Origin: Pseudomonadota bacterium
GTDB taxonomy: Bacteria > Myxococcota_A > Polyangia > Haliangiales > Haliangiaceae
Length of the DNA: 64,000 nucleotides
NCBI GenBank assembly: GCA_022360315.1
Contig: JAKSDA010000434.1
Location: 1 to 64,000 of the forward strand
Direction: 5' to 3'
Shown here: one piece after another, positions 28,706 through 37,754 of the stretch
Layout: each line of letters opens with the position of its first letter
How positions within the stretch are numbered: the stretch's first letter is position 1
Made by a program: the position numbers and the translations under genes
The notes under the pieces: model-generated
What the model saw: only the letters and a program-made list of their open reading frames with translations
Database searches by the model: none
What the model was told of the DNA's origin: nothing

Positions 28706-30070
28706 ATGGATCACCTGACCGGGACTCGCATTCAGCGCGACGTCAAGCCGCCCACGGTCAATCTGCGTCGATGTAAGTTGGTGGTCATCAAAGGACCGCA
28801 ACGGGGTACCGAGTGCGTGATTTCTGCGGACGTGATCCGGGTTGGAAAAGCCGACGACAACGACCTGGCGGTCACCGACGAGACGGTGTCGCGGGTGCAC
28901 TTCGAGATCGTCCGCGATTACAACAAGGGCTATCTGCTGCGCGATCTCGGCTCGACCAACGGCACATTTCTCGACGGGGCAGAGATCAAGGAGGCGTACA
29001 TTCGAGCCGGGTCGGTAATCAGCGCGGGCGCGACTGAGCTCAAGTTCACGCCGTTCGAGGAGCGCATCGAGATCTTGCCGTCCGAAAAAGAGCTGCTCGG
29101 CGAGATGGTCGGGCGCTCGAGTCAGGTACGCGAGATTTTCGGGCTCATCGAACGGATCGCCCCGACCGATGCGACCGTACTCATCGAGGGCGAAACCGGT
29201 ACCGGCAAGGATATGATCGCCCGGACCATTCATACTCTTTCGCCGCGCAAAGACCAGCCATTCATCGTGGTCGACTGCGGCGCGGTTTCGGGCACTCTGA
29301 TCGAGAGCGAGCTTTTTGGTCACGAGAAGGGGTCGTTTACCGGTGCGGTATCGACCCGACAGGGCGCCTTCGAGCTGGCCAGCGACGGGACGGTATTTCT
29401 CGACGAGCTGGGCGAACTCGCCCTGGACCTCCAGCCCAAGCTCTTGCGAGTGCTCGAACAGCGCGAACTCCGCCGGGTGGGCGGGTCCAAGACCATGAAG
29501 GTCGATATCCGGGTCGTCGCCGCGACCCGCAAAGATCTCCGCAGTGAAGTCGAGAAGGGCAAGTTTCGCGAGGACCTCTACTTTCGCTTGAACGTGGTTC
29601 CAATCGTCGCCCCTTCGCTACGCGATCGCCGCGACGACGTCCCCATCCTGGTCCAGCACTTCTTGCGCAAATTGACTCCATCGGAAAAGGAGGTGCCCAG
29701 GCTGTCCGACAATACGATGGCCGCGCTCATGGCTCACGACTGGCCCGGCAATGTGCGCGAACTGCGCAATGTGATCGAGCGAGCGCTGGCCCTGGGCAGT
29801 GATCCCGGGCGCCTCGTGGCGCCGCTCGGCGATCAGCCGTTCCTCCGTCCGCCACCCAAAACAGAAGCGGCCGAGCTGTCATTCGACGCCGAGCTGTCGT
29901 TTCGCGAGCAGAAGGAGCGCTGGAATGAACACTTCGAGCGCAGATACTTGCGCTGGCTGCTGCGCCGCGCCGAGGGCAATATCTCCAAGGCCGCGCGCGA
30001 CGCCGATATGGACCGCAAGTACCTACATAAACTACTCAAGAAATACGACATTGATCCAACCGATTTGTGA
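28706..30070 (+). CDS. FHA-domain sigma-54-dependent transcriptional activator
   Basis: A 454-residue bacterial enhancer-binding protein. An N-terminal FHA domain (about 18-115; [31 protein letters not shown]) replaces the usual receiver. The AAA+ domain (about 130-365) has Walker A GETGTGKD, the sigma-54 loop GSFTGA (usual form GAFTGA), Walker [12 protein letters not shown] and R-finger region. A Fis-type helix-turn-helix ends the protein ([20 protein letters not shown]). FHA domains bind phosphothreonine, so control by a Ser/Thr kinase is likely; one is encoded next. ATG 28706 leaves a 92-bp divergent promoter region; the frame is open back to 28601. Confidence 0.93.
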   Translation: MDHLTGTRIQRDVKPPTVNLRRCKLVVIKGPQRGTECVISADVIRVGKADDNDLAVTDETVSRVHFEIVRDYNKGYLLRDLGSTNGTFLDGAEIKEAYIRAGSVISAGATELKFTPFEERIEILPSEKELLGEMVGRSSQVREIFGLIERIAPTDATVLIEGETGTGKDMIARTIHTLSPRKDQPFIVVDCGAVSGTLIESELFGHEKGSFTGAVSTRQGAFELASDGTVFLDELGELALDLQPKLLRVLEQRELRRVGGSKTMKVDIRVVAATRKDLRSEVEKGKFREDLYFRLNVVPIVAPSLRDRRDDVPILVQHFLRKLTPSEKEVPRLSDNTMAALMAHDWPGNVRELRNVIERALALGSDPGRLVAPLGDQPFLRPPPKTEAAELSFDAELSFREQKERWNEHFERRYLRWLLRRAEGNISKAARDADMDRKYLHKLLKKYDIDPTDL

Positions 30071-30159
30071 GTCGGCCGGGTGTCCCGGCAAGGAATGCGA
30101 AGCGGAGTGCTGACCGAGCGGAGCGGCCGGCTATTCGGTCGACGACAGCTCACCGGTAC

Positions 30160-30189
30160 ACCGAGGCGGCGGCGCCGCGCCGCCTCGGT
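30160..30189. terminator. GC-rich hairpin after the activator gene
   Basis: A perfect 12-bp inverted repeat (30160-30171 with 30178-30189; arm ACCGAGGCGGCG) around a six-base loop. It lies 90 bp downstream of the activator stop and 185 bp before the kinase start. There is no U-tract, so it is a possible factor-dependent terminator or an RNA-stability hairpin. The rest of the 303-bp gap shows nothing clear. Confidence 0.45.
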
Positions 30190-30373
30190 ATTGACCTGAT
30201 TGCGCCGGCGCTGCGACGTACCGTCTGTGACTCCGGTATTTGCAGTATGGGCTGAAAATTCGTAATGCAGGTTGGTATGTTTTCCAAAGAGTCCCTCGTG
30301 CCGAGCACTTTGCGGCGCGCTCTCGAGATGGCGCATCGCAGTCAGCTCACTCCCGCGGTACACTCGGAGGCTC

Positions 30374-32275
30374 GTGCAGCCCAGTAGCGTCAGCAAGTCA
30401 CCATTGGAAAAGGTGGGCAAATACGATCTTCTGGATCGCATCGGAGCTGGCGGTATGGCCGAGTTGTTCAAGGCGCAGCTCGCCGGTGACCACGGTTTTA
30501 GAAAGTTTGTGGTCATCAAAAAAATCCTGCCCCATCTGACCAGCGACAGCACGTTTGTCGAGATGTTCATCGATGAGGCGCGCATCACCGCCTTGCTCGA
30601 ACATCCCAACATCGTCCAGGTATTCGAGTTCGGCAGCGAAAACGGCGATCTCTTCATCGCCATGCAGTTCGTCGATGGGCTCGACCTGCTCACGCTGTTG
30701 CGGATGTGCAAACGGCTCAGCATCAAGATACCGGTCGAGCTCGCGGTATACATCGCTCATTGCATCCTCGACGCGCTCGACTACGCCCACCACGCGACCG
30801 ATGCAGATGGCAAGCCACTGGGTATCATCCATCGCGATGTGTCACCGGGAAACGTGCTGATCTCGCGGCGGGGCAATGTCAAGCTCACCGACTTCGGCAT
30901 CGCGTGGGCCTACGAAAAGCACCACAAAACCGAAGCCGGCCGACTCAAGGGCAAGTTTGGCTACATGTCGCCCGAGCTGGTCGGCGGCGGATCCATCGAT
31001 GCGCGCTCCGATCTCTTCTCTTCCGGCGTGCTATTGGCCGAAATGCTCATGGGGCGGCATCTGTTCACTGCGCCCAACGACCTCGACGTCTTGCTCATGG
31101 TCCGGGACGCCCAGCTCGACCGGCTCGAGCGCTACGGCAAGGATATACCGGCATCGCTCCAGGCTATATTGCACCGGTCCCTGGCCCGGGTGCCCGGTGA
31201 GCGCTTTGCCACAGGAGCGGAGTTCCGCGACGCGCTGGCCGACTGGCTCTTCGACAACCAGGCGCGGGCGTCGGCGCAACACCTGGCCCGATTTATCGAT
31301 CGGGTCCGCAGTGGCGATCCCTCGCTGGCCAATCCGCCAGAACACCAGCTCAAGTCCAAAAATATCGACAGGTCGACGCTGAGCGGCACCTTCACCGAAG
31401 AGCGGCGATTGTCGGCCGAGCGCAAGGCCGGTATCGCGCGGGCGGTGTTCGCAGGCACTCAGCCCCATCGCAATCCGGACTCGACCGGAGTGCCCATCGA
31501 GATCGGCGACGACTTGTCGAGTGAAGTCATCGTCGAGTTCAAGTCCCCGACTTCGGCGAGCGATCCCACCGAACAGGGCAGTTTCCGCACCACATCACCG
31601 ATCCGCTTGCTCTATCGATTGGCCGAAAAACAGGCAGATGGCCTGCTTTTGGTCGAGGGCCGCAAGGGCAAACTCAAAGAGGTCTACCTCAGCGGCGGAC
31701 ACCCAGATTTCGTGGCCTCGAATGTCAAAAGCGAGCAACTGGGCGAGTATCTGGTGTCCAAACACGTCATCAGCCAGGATGAGCTAACCCGCGCTGTGGC
31801 CGCGCTGGGGCATTTTGGCGGGCGCCTTTCAGACACCCTGATCGGTCTGGGAATCCTCGAACCGCTCGAGGCCTTTCGCCTGCTCAGCTTGCAAGCCGGC
31901 GACAAATTGATCGATGCCTGTAAGTGGCGCAAGGGCCATTACCGCTGGTTTGACGGCCGTCAGAATCCGTGGAAGTCGCGCCATCTGCACCTCGATATGT
32001 ACGAAATTATCGGCCAGGGCGCCGCTCTGCTCGACGTCGAGGACGTTGTGGAATGGGCCAAAGGCATTGCCGACAAGCGACCCTTTGGCGCCGCTGACAG
32101 CGCCAACCTCGACCGCTTTGGCCTGGGCGAGACCATTTACAAGGCCTACGACATGCTCGACGGGATCAGCACGGTCAGCAAACTGGCCGGACGCATCCCG
32201 ATTCTCGAGGCCAGACTACAATTTCTGCGCATCCTATATCTGTTTGTCGAGTGTCACCTGGTCGACACCGAATAA
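30374..32275 (+). CDS. Ser/Thr protein kinase with C-terminal PATAN (DUF4388) domain
   Basis: A 633-residue Hanks-type kinase. Glycine loop [12 protein letters not shown] (23-34), Lys49 in [13 protein letters not shown] (153-160) and DFG (173-175) are all present, so it should be active. A linker of about 130 residues separates it from a C-terminal PATAN/DUF4388-type domain (about 440-560; [45 protein letters not shown]). No transmembrane helix is seen. GTG 30374 follows GGAGG, though with short spacing; the frame is open to 30272. Lying downstream of an FHA activator on the same strand, it is a candidate upstream kinase for that regulator. Confidence 0.92.
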   Translation: MQPSSVSKSPLEKVGKYDLLDRIGAGGMAELFKAQLAGDHGFRKFVVIKKILPHLTSDSTFVEMFIDEARITALLEHPNIVQVFEFGSENGDLFIAMQFVDGLDLLTLLRMCKRLSIKIPVELAVYIAHCILDALDYAHHATDADGKPLGIIHRDVSPGNVLISRRGNVKLTDFGIAWAYEKHHKTEAGRLKGKFGYMSPELVGGGSIDARSDLFSSGVLLAEMLMGRHLFTAPNDLDVLLMVRDAQLDRLERYGKDIPASLQAILHRSLARVPGERFATGAEFRDALADWLFDNQARASAQHLARFIDRVRSGDPSLANPPEHQLKSKNIDRSTLSGTFTEERRLSAERKAGIARAVFAGTQPHRNPDSTGVPIEIGDDLSSEVIVEFKSPTSASDPTEQGSFRTTSPIRLLYRLAEKQADGLLLVEGRKGKLKEVYLSGGHPDFVASNVKSEQLGEYLVSKHVISQDELTRAVAALGHFGGRLSDTLIGLGILEPLEAFRLLSLQAGDKLIDACKWRKGHYRWFDGRQNPWKSRHLHLDMYEIIGQGAALLDVEDVVEWAKGIADKRPFGAADSANLDRFGLGETIYKAYDMLDGISTVSKLAGRIPILEARLQFLRILYLFVECHLVDTE

Positions 32276-32327
32276 TCGTCACAGGCCGAACCTCTGCACC
32301 ATATCTGCGCGGTGTGCCGGTGGTGGG

Positions 32328-33245
32328 TCATTCTTTGGCTGCAGCGACCAATAGCCGGCGGAACCAGCGATTACTCGGGTCTTTGTCGAAGCGCTGATGC
32401 CAGACCAGAAGAACATCGAACGGCGGTAATTCGATCGGCGGATCGAAGAGATCGAGCACGTGGGTAAACTCGCGGGCGGTTCGCACCGGCGCGGTCAGGA
32501 TCAAATCCGAGTGTGCGACAACCAGCGGTGCAGCCAGAAAATAGGGCACTCGCAGGGCGATACGGCGTTTTCTACCCAGCGCCTCGAGCGCGGTATCAAC
32601 CACTGCAGGGCCTTCCCCTCGCGGGCTGATCAGAGCGTGTGGCAAGGCCAGGTACGCTTCCAGCTCGAGTCGCCCACTCTCGTCCAGCACGATGCCCGGA
32701 TTGCTTTTGCGAGCTAAACACACGAATGGCTCGCTAAACAGCACCTCGCTGCGCACATCGCGCGTCAAGCTGTCAAAGTTGGTGCTGATCGCGACGTCGA
32801 GTTCTCCCGTGGCCAGCCGTTCCGGGTAGTGGTTTGTAACCAGTGGCCGTACTTCTAGGTCGACCGATGGAGCTTCTTCGCCCATTTTCTCCAGCAAGCG
32901 CGGCAGCAGGCCGACCACGGAATCAGCCATGGCAACGGTAAAGCGACGCTGTGACTGTGTCGGGTCGAATCCTATATCTCCTTGCAGCAGACGCTGAAGC
33001 TCTACCAGGGCCCTTCTGAGAGGCAACGCCAGAGTTTCGGCCTTGGGTGTCAGGGCCATTTCGCCGCCGCTGCGCACGAGTAGCGGATCGTCGAAGAGCT
33101 CGCGCAACTGGCGCAAGCTCTGGCTCATAGCCGGCTGACTGACCCCCAGCCTCTGTGCTGCCCGCGACACCCCAACCTCGCTCAAAAGTGCATCTAGCGC
33201 GAGAAGGAGATTGAGATTGATGTGCTCGAGTCGCTGAGTTTCCAT
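32328..33245 (-). CDS. LysR-family transcriptional regulator
   Basis: A 305-residue LysR regulator of standard length. The N-terminal winged helix-turn-helix is clear (LLLALDALLSEVGVSRAAQRLGVSQPAMSQSL split over residues 13-45) followed by the linker helix and the two-lobed effector-binding domain (FTVAMADSVVGLLPRLLEKM; LDVAISTNFDSL). It is divergent from the NmrA-like gene with 124 bp between starts, the usual arrangement for a LysR regulator and its target. The effector is not predictable. Confidence 0.95.
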   Translation of the reverse strand: METQRLEHINLNLLLALDALLSEVGVSRAAQRLGVSQPAMSQSLRQLRELFDDPLLVRSGGEMALTPKAETLALPLRRALVELQRLLQGDIGFDPTQSQRRFTVAMADSVVGLLPRLLEKMGEEAPSVDLEVRPLVTNHYPERLATGELDVAISTNFDSLTRDVRSEVLFSEPFVCLARKSNPGIVLDESGRLELEAYLALPHALISPRGEGPAVVDTALEALGRKRRIALRVPYFLAAPLVVAHSDLILTAPVRTAREFTHVLDLFDPPIELPPFDVLLVWHQRFDKDPSNRWFRRLLVAAAKE

Positions 33246-33275
33246 AATGCGACATTATACATAACTAAACATTAT
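33244..33275. promoter_or_regulatory. Candidate LysR operator
   Basis: An AT-rich block in the LysR/NmrA divergent region. ATAATG (33244-33249) and CATTAT (33253-33258) form an inverted repeat over the LysR start codon, and CATTAT recurs at 33270-33275. Such short AT-rich dyads fit LysR-type binding and autoregulation. Evidence is pattern and position only. Confidence 0.4.
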
Positions 33276-33369
33276 TGATTTGGCTTATTTTGCTTTCTCG
33301 TTCACTGTACCGGCGCAACCGCAGAGTACCTATAACCAGGGAAGACAGGCAGTTACAAGGAGACGCTCC

Positions 33370-34254
33370 ATGCGGGTCGCAATCAATACGCCGGGTGGCA
33401 ATATTGGCCGCCACCTGAGCGAGTTTCTACTCGACGCGGGTCGAGAAATCACCATCATCAGCCGAAATCCCGGTAAGGTAGCCGATCTGGTCGATCGCGG
33501 AGCACGTCTGGTCCGAGGTCCTTTTGATGACAGACGCGTTCTCGATCAGGCGTTTGAGGACGCCGAATGTGTGTTTTGGCTGACTCCGCCGGCGTACAGA
33601 CCGAATTTTCACGAGTGGGTCCGAGCGACCGCTCGCACTGCTGGAGACGCCGCGGCGTGCCGGGGCGTCAAGCGCGCCATTGTTCTATCGAGCGTGGGCG
33701 CGCATAACGGTGCCGGTGCCGGTCCGGTGAGTCCACTACTGGATGCCGAAGAAGCTTTCCGCTCCTCGATCGCCAATGTATTGGCTCTGCGGGCGGGTTT
33801 CTTCATGGAGAATTTTCTCCACAGCATCGACACCATGGCCGTCCATGGCACCATCGTCGAGCCGGTTCCGGCTGACAAACGGGTACCGATGGTGGCCACT
33901 CGCGATATTGCGCGCGTCGCTGCAGACAGCATTCTCGGCGGCTTTAGCGGTCATCGTATCCTCGGTGTACATGGCCCCGCTGACCTGAGCAATCGAGAGG
34001 CGAGCCAGATTATCAGCGAAGCGCTGGGCCGCCCGATGCGGTATGTCGCGGTGCCCGTGGAGCGGGCTCGCAGCCTGTTCATCGAACACGGCAGGCCCGA
34101 TTTTGTCGCCGATCTCTTGGCTGAAATGTACCAGGCGCTCAGTGACGGTCGCATGGACCCGGCCGAGCCGCGCACGCCAGAAACCACGACCAATACCACA
34201 CTGGCCGAGTTTGCCTGCACTGTCCTCGCACCGGCGCTCGAGCGGGCTGCTTGA
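33370..34254 (+). CDS. NmrA-like NAD(P)-binding protein
   Basis: A 294-residue atypical short-chain dehydrogenase of the NmrA/YwnB group. The Rossmann motif is NTPGGNIGRHL near the N-terminus; ISRNPGKV, a central CVFWLTPPAYRP and VPMVATRDIARVA are typical of the family. The YxxxK catalytic pair of classical SDRs is not apparent, so it may sense redox state or reduce quinone-like substrates. ATG 33370 follows AAGGAGA with good spacing; an upstream ATG at 33280 is unlikely. It is the probable target of the divergent LysR regulator. Confidence 0.9.
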   Translation: MRVAINTPGGNIGRHLSEFLLDAGREITIISRNPGKVADLVDRGARLVRGPFDDRRVLDQAFEDAECVFWLTPPAYRPNFHEWVRATARTAGDAAACRGVKRAIVLSSVGAHNGAGAGPVSPLLDAEEAFRSSIANVLALRAGFFMENFLHSIDTMAVHGTIVEPVPADKRVPMVATRDIARVAADSILGGFSGHRILGVHGPADLSNREASQIISEALGRPMRYVAVPVERARSLFIEHGRPDFVADLLAEMYQALSDGRMDPAEPRTPETTTNTTLAEFACTVLAPALERAA

Positions 34255-34255
34255 G

Positions 34256-34283
34256 CGGATGTTAACCATCCGACAATTTTATC
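34256..34283 (+). terminator. Candidate terminator of the NmrA-like gene
   Basis: Directly after the stop codon, CGGATG (34256-34261) and CATCCG (34267-34272) pair around a five-base loop and are followed by ACAATTTTAT. The stem is short but the position and trailing T-run fit an intrinsic terminator. Confidence 0.5.
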
Positions 34284-34301
34284 ACGTGGTGCATGACTCA
34301 C

Positions 34302-34357
34302 TTCGTCCGGCCGGGTAAACACTCGCGTATTACCGCCAGTGACAGCGGCCGGACGAA
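34302..34357. repeat. 11-bp inverted repeat TTCGTCCGGCC
   Basis: TTCGTCCGGCC at 34302-34312 is perfectly complemented by 34347-34357, with 34 bp between; the GTCCGG core recurs partly at 34358-34363. It could be a large hairpin backing up the terminator just upstream or a protein-binding dyad. Confidence 0.5.
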
Positions 34358-35759
34358 TCCGGCCACTTGCCCGGGTGGGCTCACTGTCGGGCCTTTGGCT
34401 CGCCTGGCAACCCGGTGCGCCCAGTAATGCTGCAGAATCGGCCGAGACACTGGATCGTCAGAAAGTGCATTTCTCGCACTCGACGTCGCCGGCTTGCTGG
34501 TGAGTCTGGTCCGGGCGATTCATCACGGCACCGTCGCAAGGCTGCTGCCGGGCAAACAACCGGAGCCACACGCCGCAGGCGTATTACAATACGCGGGTGC
34601 CACCGCGATAGCGTCATGTCGAGGGTTCCCGGCAGACGCTATCGGCAGGTCACACGATAAAAAACTACAGTACTGCGGACAAAAAACTACTTGCCGACTA
34701 CCCATTGTACCGTAGGCTAAAGGTGCGCTCTGCACCCAGCTGTGCGGAATATGATGAGGAGAGTCGTATTGGTGTGCAGGGACGCTGCTGCTAACCAAGC
34801 CTGCCAGAATTGCTTCGAGTGAAGTCGATCGAGGAAGCTCGCTCGTCTCGCCAGATCTGGTCTGGCCGATTGGCCCGATACTCGTCAGAAAAAAACTGTT
34901 CGTTTTATAGTTTGCGAGATCACAAAACAGACGCCAAGAGAAAGTAAAGAACCTTCTCGGTTAGCCACGTAGACGCCAAATCCAGGTCTAATTCCATCGA
35001 GCATACGGGACTCGATCGCAGTGCTCGCAGCAAGGAGAAGGTGCGGGGGCACCTTGTCCACCCTGCGTGTAACAACGTGTTGAATGACTTCGATTGCACC
35101 ACACTGCTGCAGACAGGCACCACCCAGGGACGTTCGTACTCGAACAGAGTCGCTCGAATGGGCTTACATTTGCCTACATAGCGATTAAACGCACAGCAAG
35201 ACGCATAATATGCAGCCAGTAGTTTCGACCGGATTTGAAATCAACAGGTATTTCGAAGCCGCTTTGTCGTCAAGTTGTGGAACACGATCCGTTGTTGGTT
35301 GCGCGCCATTGGTGGCCGTAGCAGAGCCAAGGTCGATAAACAAGTATTCTGAGTTTCAAATTTAATAAGCTCCGAAAACCTATTTTGCTCTCCCCAAATT
35401 TGGTAGCCTCGCCCTCCGAGTTTCTCTGCCACGAGGGAGCTCTTTTGGGACCCTGAATAGGCAGTTTAGATCAAAGTCGAAGTGATATACGCCGGTATAG
35501 AGGGAGCGGCTCGATGGCACTCTCGATACTACGAGACCGCATTACAGCTAGTTTCTCTGCCAGGTGCACGATATCGGTGTTTCCTGGCTACTCGCTAATG
35601 CGTATTAATTAATATATGACATAAGATCGGTTTCAATATACGGCCCCATGAGAATCATGAGTTTCAACGAAGCATGGGCCCATGGGGACGTGTATTGTGT
35701 GTGCTGAGGCGTACGGACATGATGGTAGTGTTGGCCTCGTGAACTACTTAGTGTGTTGT
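34358..35759. other. Gene-free stretch, increasingly AT-rich
   Basis: About 1.4 kb (part of a 1.88-kb gap) with no reading frame that resembles a known protein, and none with convincing start context or G+C-rich third positions. Composition shifts from G+C-rich near 34.4 kb to clearly AT-rich by 35.2-35.9 kb, unlike the rest of the window. Small structures include two AAAAAACTAC copies near 34.66 and 34.68 kb and a CCCATG/CATGGG palindromic patch near 35.64-35.70 kb (with ATGGGCCCAT). It may be remains of lost genes, an insertion boundary or an unrecognised RNA. Confidence 0.6.
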
Positions 35760-35810
35760 AATCGTAATCGGTATCTCTCTATAACTTATATTTATCTAAC
35801 GATTACGATT
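35760..35810. repeat. Perfect 11-bp inverted repeat next to a promoter
   Basis: AATCGTAATCG (35760-35770) and its exact reverse complement (35800-35810) flank 29 bp of AT-rich DNA. The right arm ends on the first bases of the -35-like TTGACC. Spacing and placement suggest an operator for a dimeric repressor controlling the downstream plus-strand cluster. Confidence 0.55.
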
Positions 35811-35836
35811 GACCGTTGTGAATAAATATTATAAAT
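35809..35836 (+). promoter_or_regulatory. Candidate promoter for the diiron/PLP gene cluster
   Basis: TTGACC (35809-35814) followed after 15 to 16 bp by TATAAAT (35830-35836) gives the best sigma-70-like promoter seen in the window. It points toward the diiron enzyme gene about 300 bp downstream, leaving a long untranslated leader in which I see no defined RNA element. Confidence 0.45.
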
Positions 35837-36132
35837 TTTGCTCGTTGGGACGATGGTTACTGACTTGAAGGCGATGCCCTAGCCTGGCCTACGCTGGGTA
35901 TTTTGCGGGCCAGGCGTAAAGCATGCGAGCGTGATAGCGGCCACTTAACGCCCGTTACAGCTGCTCATGCTATTGGTAGGTGTAGTTTTCGGCAAACTGC
36001 ATCATTGTACGAACGTACCGTGGTGCACGGTGGACAAATTTCGTGGAAACGAAAATGTGGAGTTCGCTCCCGTTTTTCGATTTTTTTGTTTTTAGGTGTC
36101 ATGGACAACAATTCCTGGAGCCAGGTGATTAC

Positions 36133-37227
36133 ATGCCATTGAATCAACCCATTACTGTTGAGAATGCAAAAAGCGCAAGCAATCTACATAACCATGTCTA
36201 CGACTTGGTTTATCGGGACACGAAAAGCAATACTGCCGATCCGACGGGTGGGCAGTTTTTGGAGGAGATAGAGGATCTCGGCCGCCGCGCATTCATCGAA
36301 AAGGATGAAGATGCGCTCCTCGCAGCTCATCGTACTCTTTATGTGATCAATTTGGCTTATCTCTCGGTTCCGTGGCAGCTGTCGGCTACCAATGTCACTC
36401 ATCCGACAGTGGCTCGCATCAAGTACACGCTGGAGAAGTACTGGGAGGAAGCGGAACGGAAGAAGCATTCCGCTCTGCTCACCGGGCTCCCCGATGTGGA
36501 CAATTTTCGGGACTGGGTGACCAAGTATGTGCAAGATCACCCTTCGAACGTCATCCATCCTATATTCGAGTTTCTCCGCGATCGGGCGACGTTCGAGCAG
36601 ATGCGCGAGTTTTTCCTCCAGGAGACCCCTCTCGAGGTGCTCTTTGGCGATATCATCGCGCTCATGATGCCCGGGGTCTACGGTTCCATCAAGGTCGAAC
36701 TGGTCAAGAACTTCTGGGATGAAGTGGGTCATGCCCGCGATGAGCGAGTGCATCGCAATTTGCGTTTTCGCATGATGGATTTCTTGCAGATTCCCTCGGA
36801 TATCTATATCAAGGACTTCGAGCTGCTGATCTGCGAAGAGCTTGCACTCATCAATATGTATTTGAGTCTGGCCACAAATCGGGCCAAGCTGACCCAGCTC
36901 GTCGGTGCGCTACTCACAACGGAACTGATGATTCCCGGCCGATTCGAGTATCAGATCGAGGGATGGAAGCGTTTCGGCGTCGATGACGAAACCATGGTGT
37001 ACTTGACCGAACACACCACCGTAGACGTCGAACATGCCGAGGACTGGCTGGATAGCGTCGTGATGCCGATCTTGCGCGATGATCCGGCGACCATGCAGGA
37101 CATCGTTCTGGGTATGGCGCGTCGCCTCGAGAGAGCCGGCGCGGTATGCGATCGCCTCTACACCCATCTGCAGGCCACCGAGCAAGCGAGTATCGGGTGT
37201 TATGAGGGGCCTTTCCACGGCCAATGA
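36133..37227 (+). CDS. Heme-oxygenase-like diiron (HDO) family enzyme
   Basis: A 364-residue protein of the iron-containing redox enzyme / Haem_oxygenas_2-like group. The likely metal-binding pattern is present: Glu164 in FLQETPLE, Glu197 and His207 in NFWDEVGHARDERVH, and the C-terminal H-x3-D-x2-H set His294/Asp298/His301 in EHTTVDVEHAEDW. Enzymes of this fold use O2 for reactions such as fatty-acid decarboxylation (UndA), lysine C-C cleavage (BesC) or N-oxygenation (SznF). ATG 36133 follows AGGTGATTAC; the frame is open to 36043 but that part looks non-native. It is first of eight co-directional genes. The family is firm, the substrate unknown. Confidence 0.88.
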   Translation: MPLNQPITVENAKSASNLHNHVYDLVYRDTKSNTADPTGGQFLEEIEDLGRRAFIEKDEDALLAAHRTLYVINLAYLSVPWQLSATNVTHPTVARIKYTLEKYWEEAERKKHSALLTGLPDVDNFRDWVTKYVQDHPSNVIHPIFEFLRDRATFEQMREFFLQETPLEVLFGDIIALMMPGVYGSIKVELVKNFWDEVGHARDERVHRNLRFRMMDFLQIPSDIYIKDFELLICEELALINMYLSLATNRAKLTQLVGALLTTELMIPGRFEYQIEGWKRFGVDDETMVYLTEHTTVDVEHAEDWLDSVVMPILRDDPATMQDIVLGMARRLERAGAVCDRLYTHLQATEQASIGCYEGPFHGQ

Positions 37228-37395
37228 GCGATATTTCGTCGAACAGATCATTGTACGTGCCATGAGGATTCCGCTTTCGTATCGCAATAGTGCGTCGTTT
37301 CCTCCCCGGAATAGACGCCCTGCAGGCTGTCCGCAGTGTCTGCAGGGCGTCCAGGGTCATCTCATGGTTTGAGCGAATACAACTGGAGTTATCTT

Positions 37396-37620
37396 GTGCC
37401 ATATATCAATGTAAGACTCATCGACGATAATATCTCGGCAGAGAAGAAAGCCGAGATCATCAACAGGATAACCACCGTCATGGTCGAAACCCTGGGCAAA
37501 GACCCGAATACGACCTTCGTCGTGATCGACGAGGTGCACACCGATAACTGGGGTGTCGGCGGACAGTCGGTCACCGAGCGGCGCGCTGCTCGGGCTCGCG
37601 AGGAGCAAAAGACCTCATAA
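37396..37620 (+). CDS. 4-oxalocrotonate tautomerase-like protein
   Basis: A 74-residue protein starting at GTG 37396 with GGAG eight bases upstream. After removal of the initiator the chain begins with proline (P-Y-I-N-V-R-L), the catalytic Pro1 of the tautomerase superfamily. The body (AEKKAEIINRITTVMVETLGKDPNTTFVVIDE, split here at residues 17-48) and the NWGVGG segment match 4-OT. Members act as keto-enol tautomerases, dehalogenases or hydratases. Annotating from the upstream open frame (37336) would hide Pro1. It lies between the diiron enzyme and the desaturase genes. Confidence 0.93.
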   Translation: MPYINVRLIDDNISAEKKAEIINRITTVMVETLGKDPNTTFVVIDEVHTDNWGVGGQSVTERRAARAREEQKTS

Positions 37621-37754
37621 ACGCGATATTGCCGGGCTGGATTCAGGACGCTGATCAGTGGCGGTCGTTTCGATCGACTGGTTAGGTTTGCAATGTCAGA
37701 GGCAAGCTGGCGCGTTGTCGTCTCTGCCACGGGAACGATACGGATTGGTGACGT

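Noticed and set aside
34367-35432. Short ORFs of 60-100 codons in the gene-free gap
   Set aside because: No ribosome-binding context, no domain similarity and inconsistent composition.
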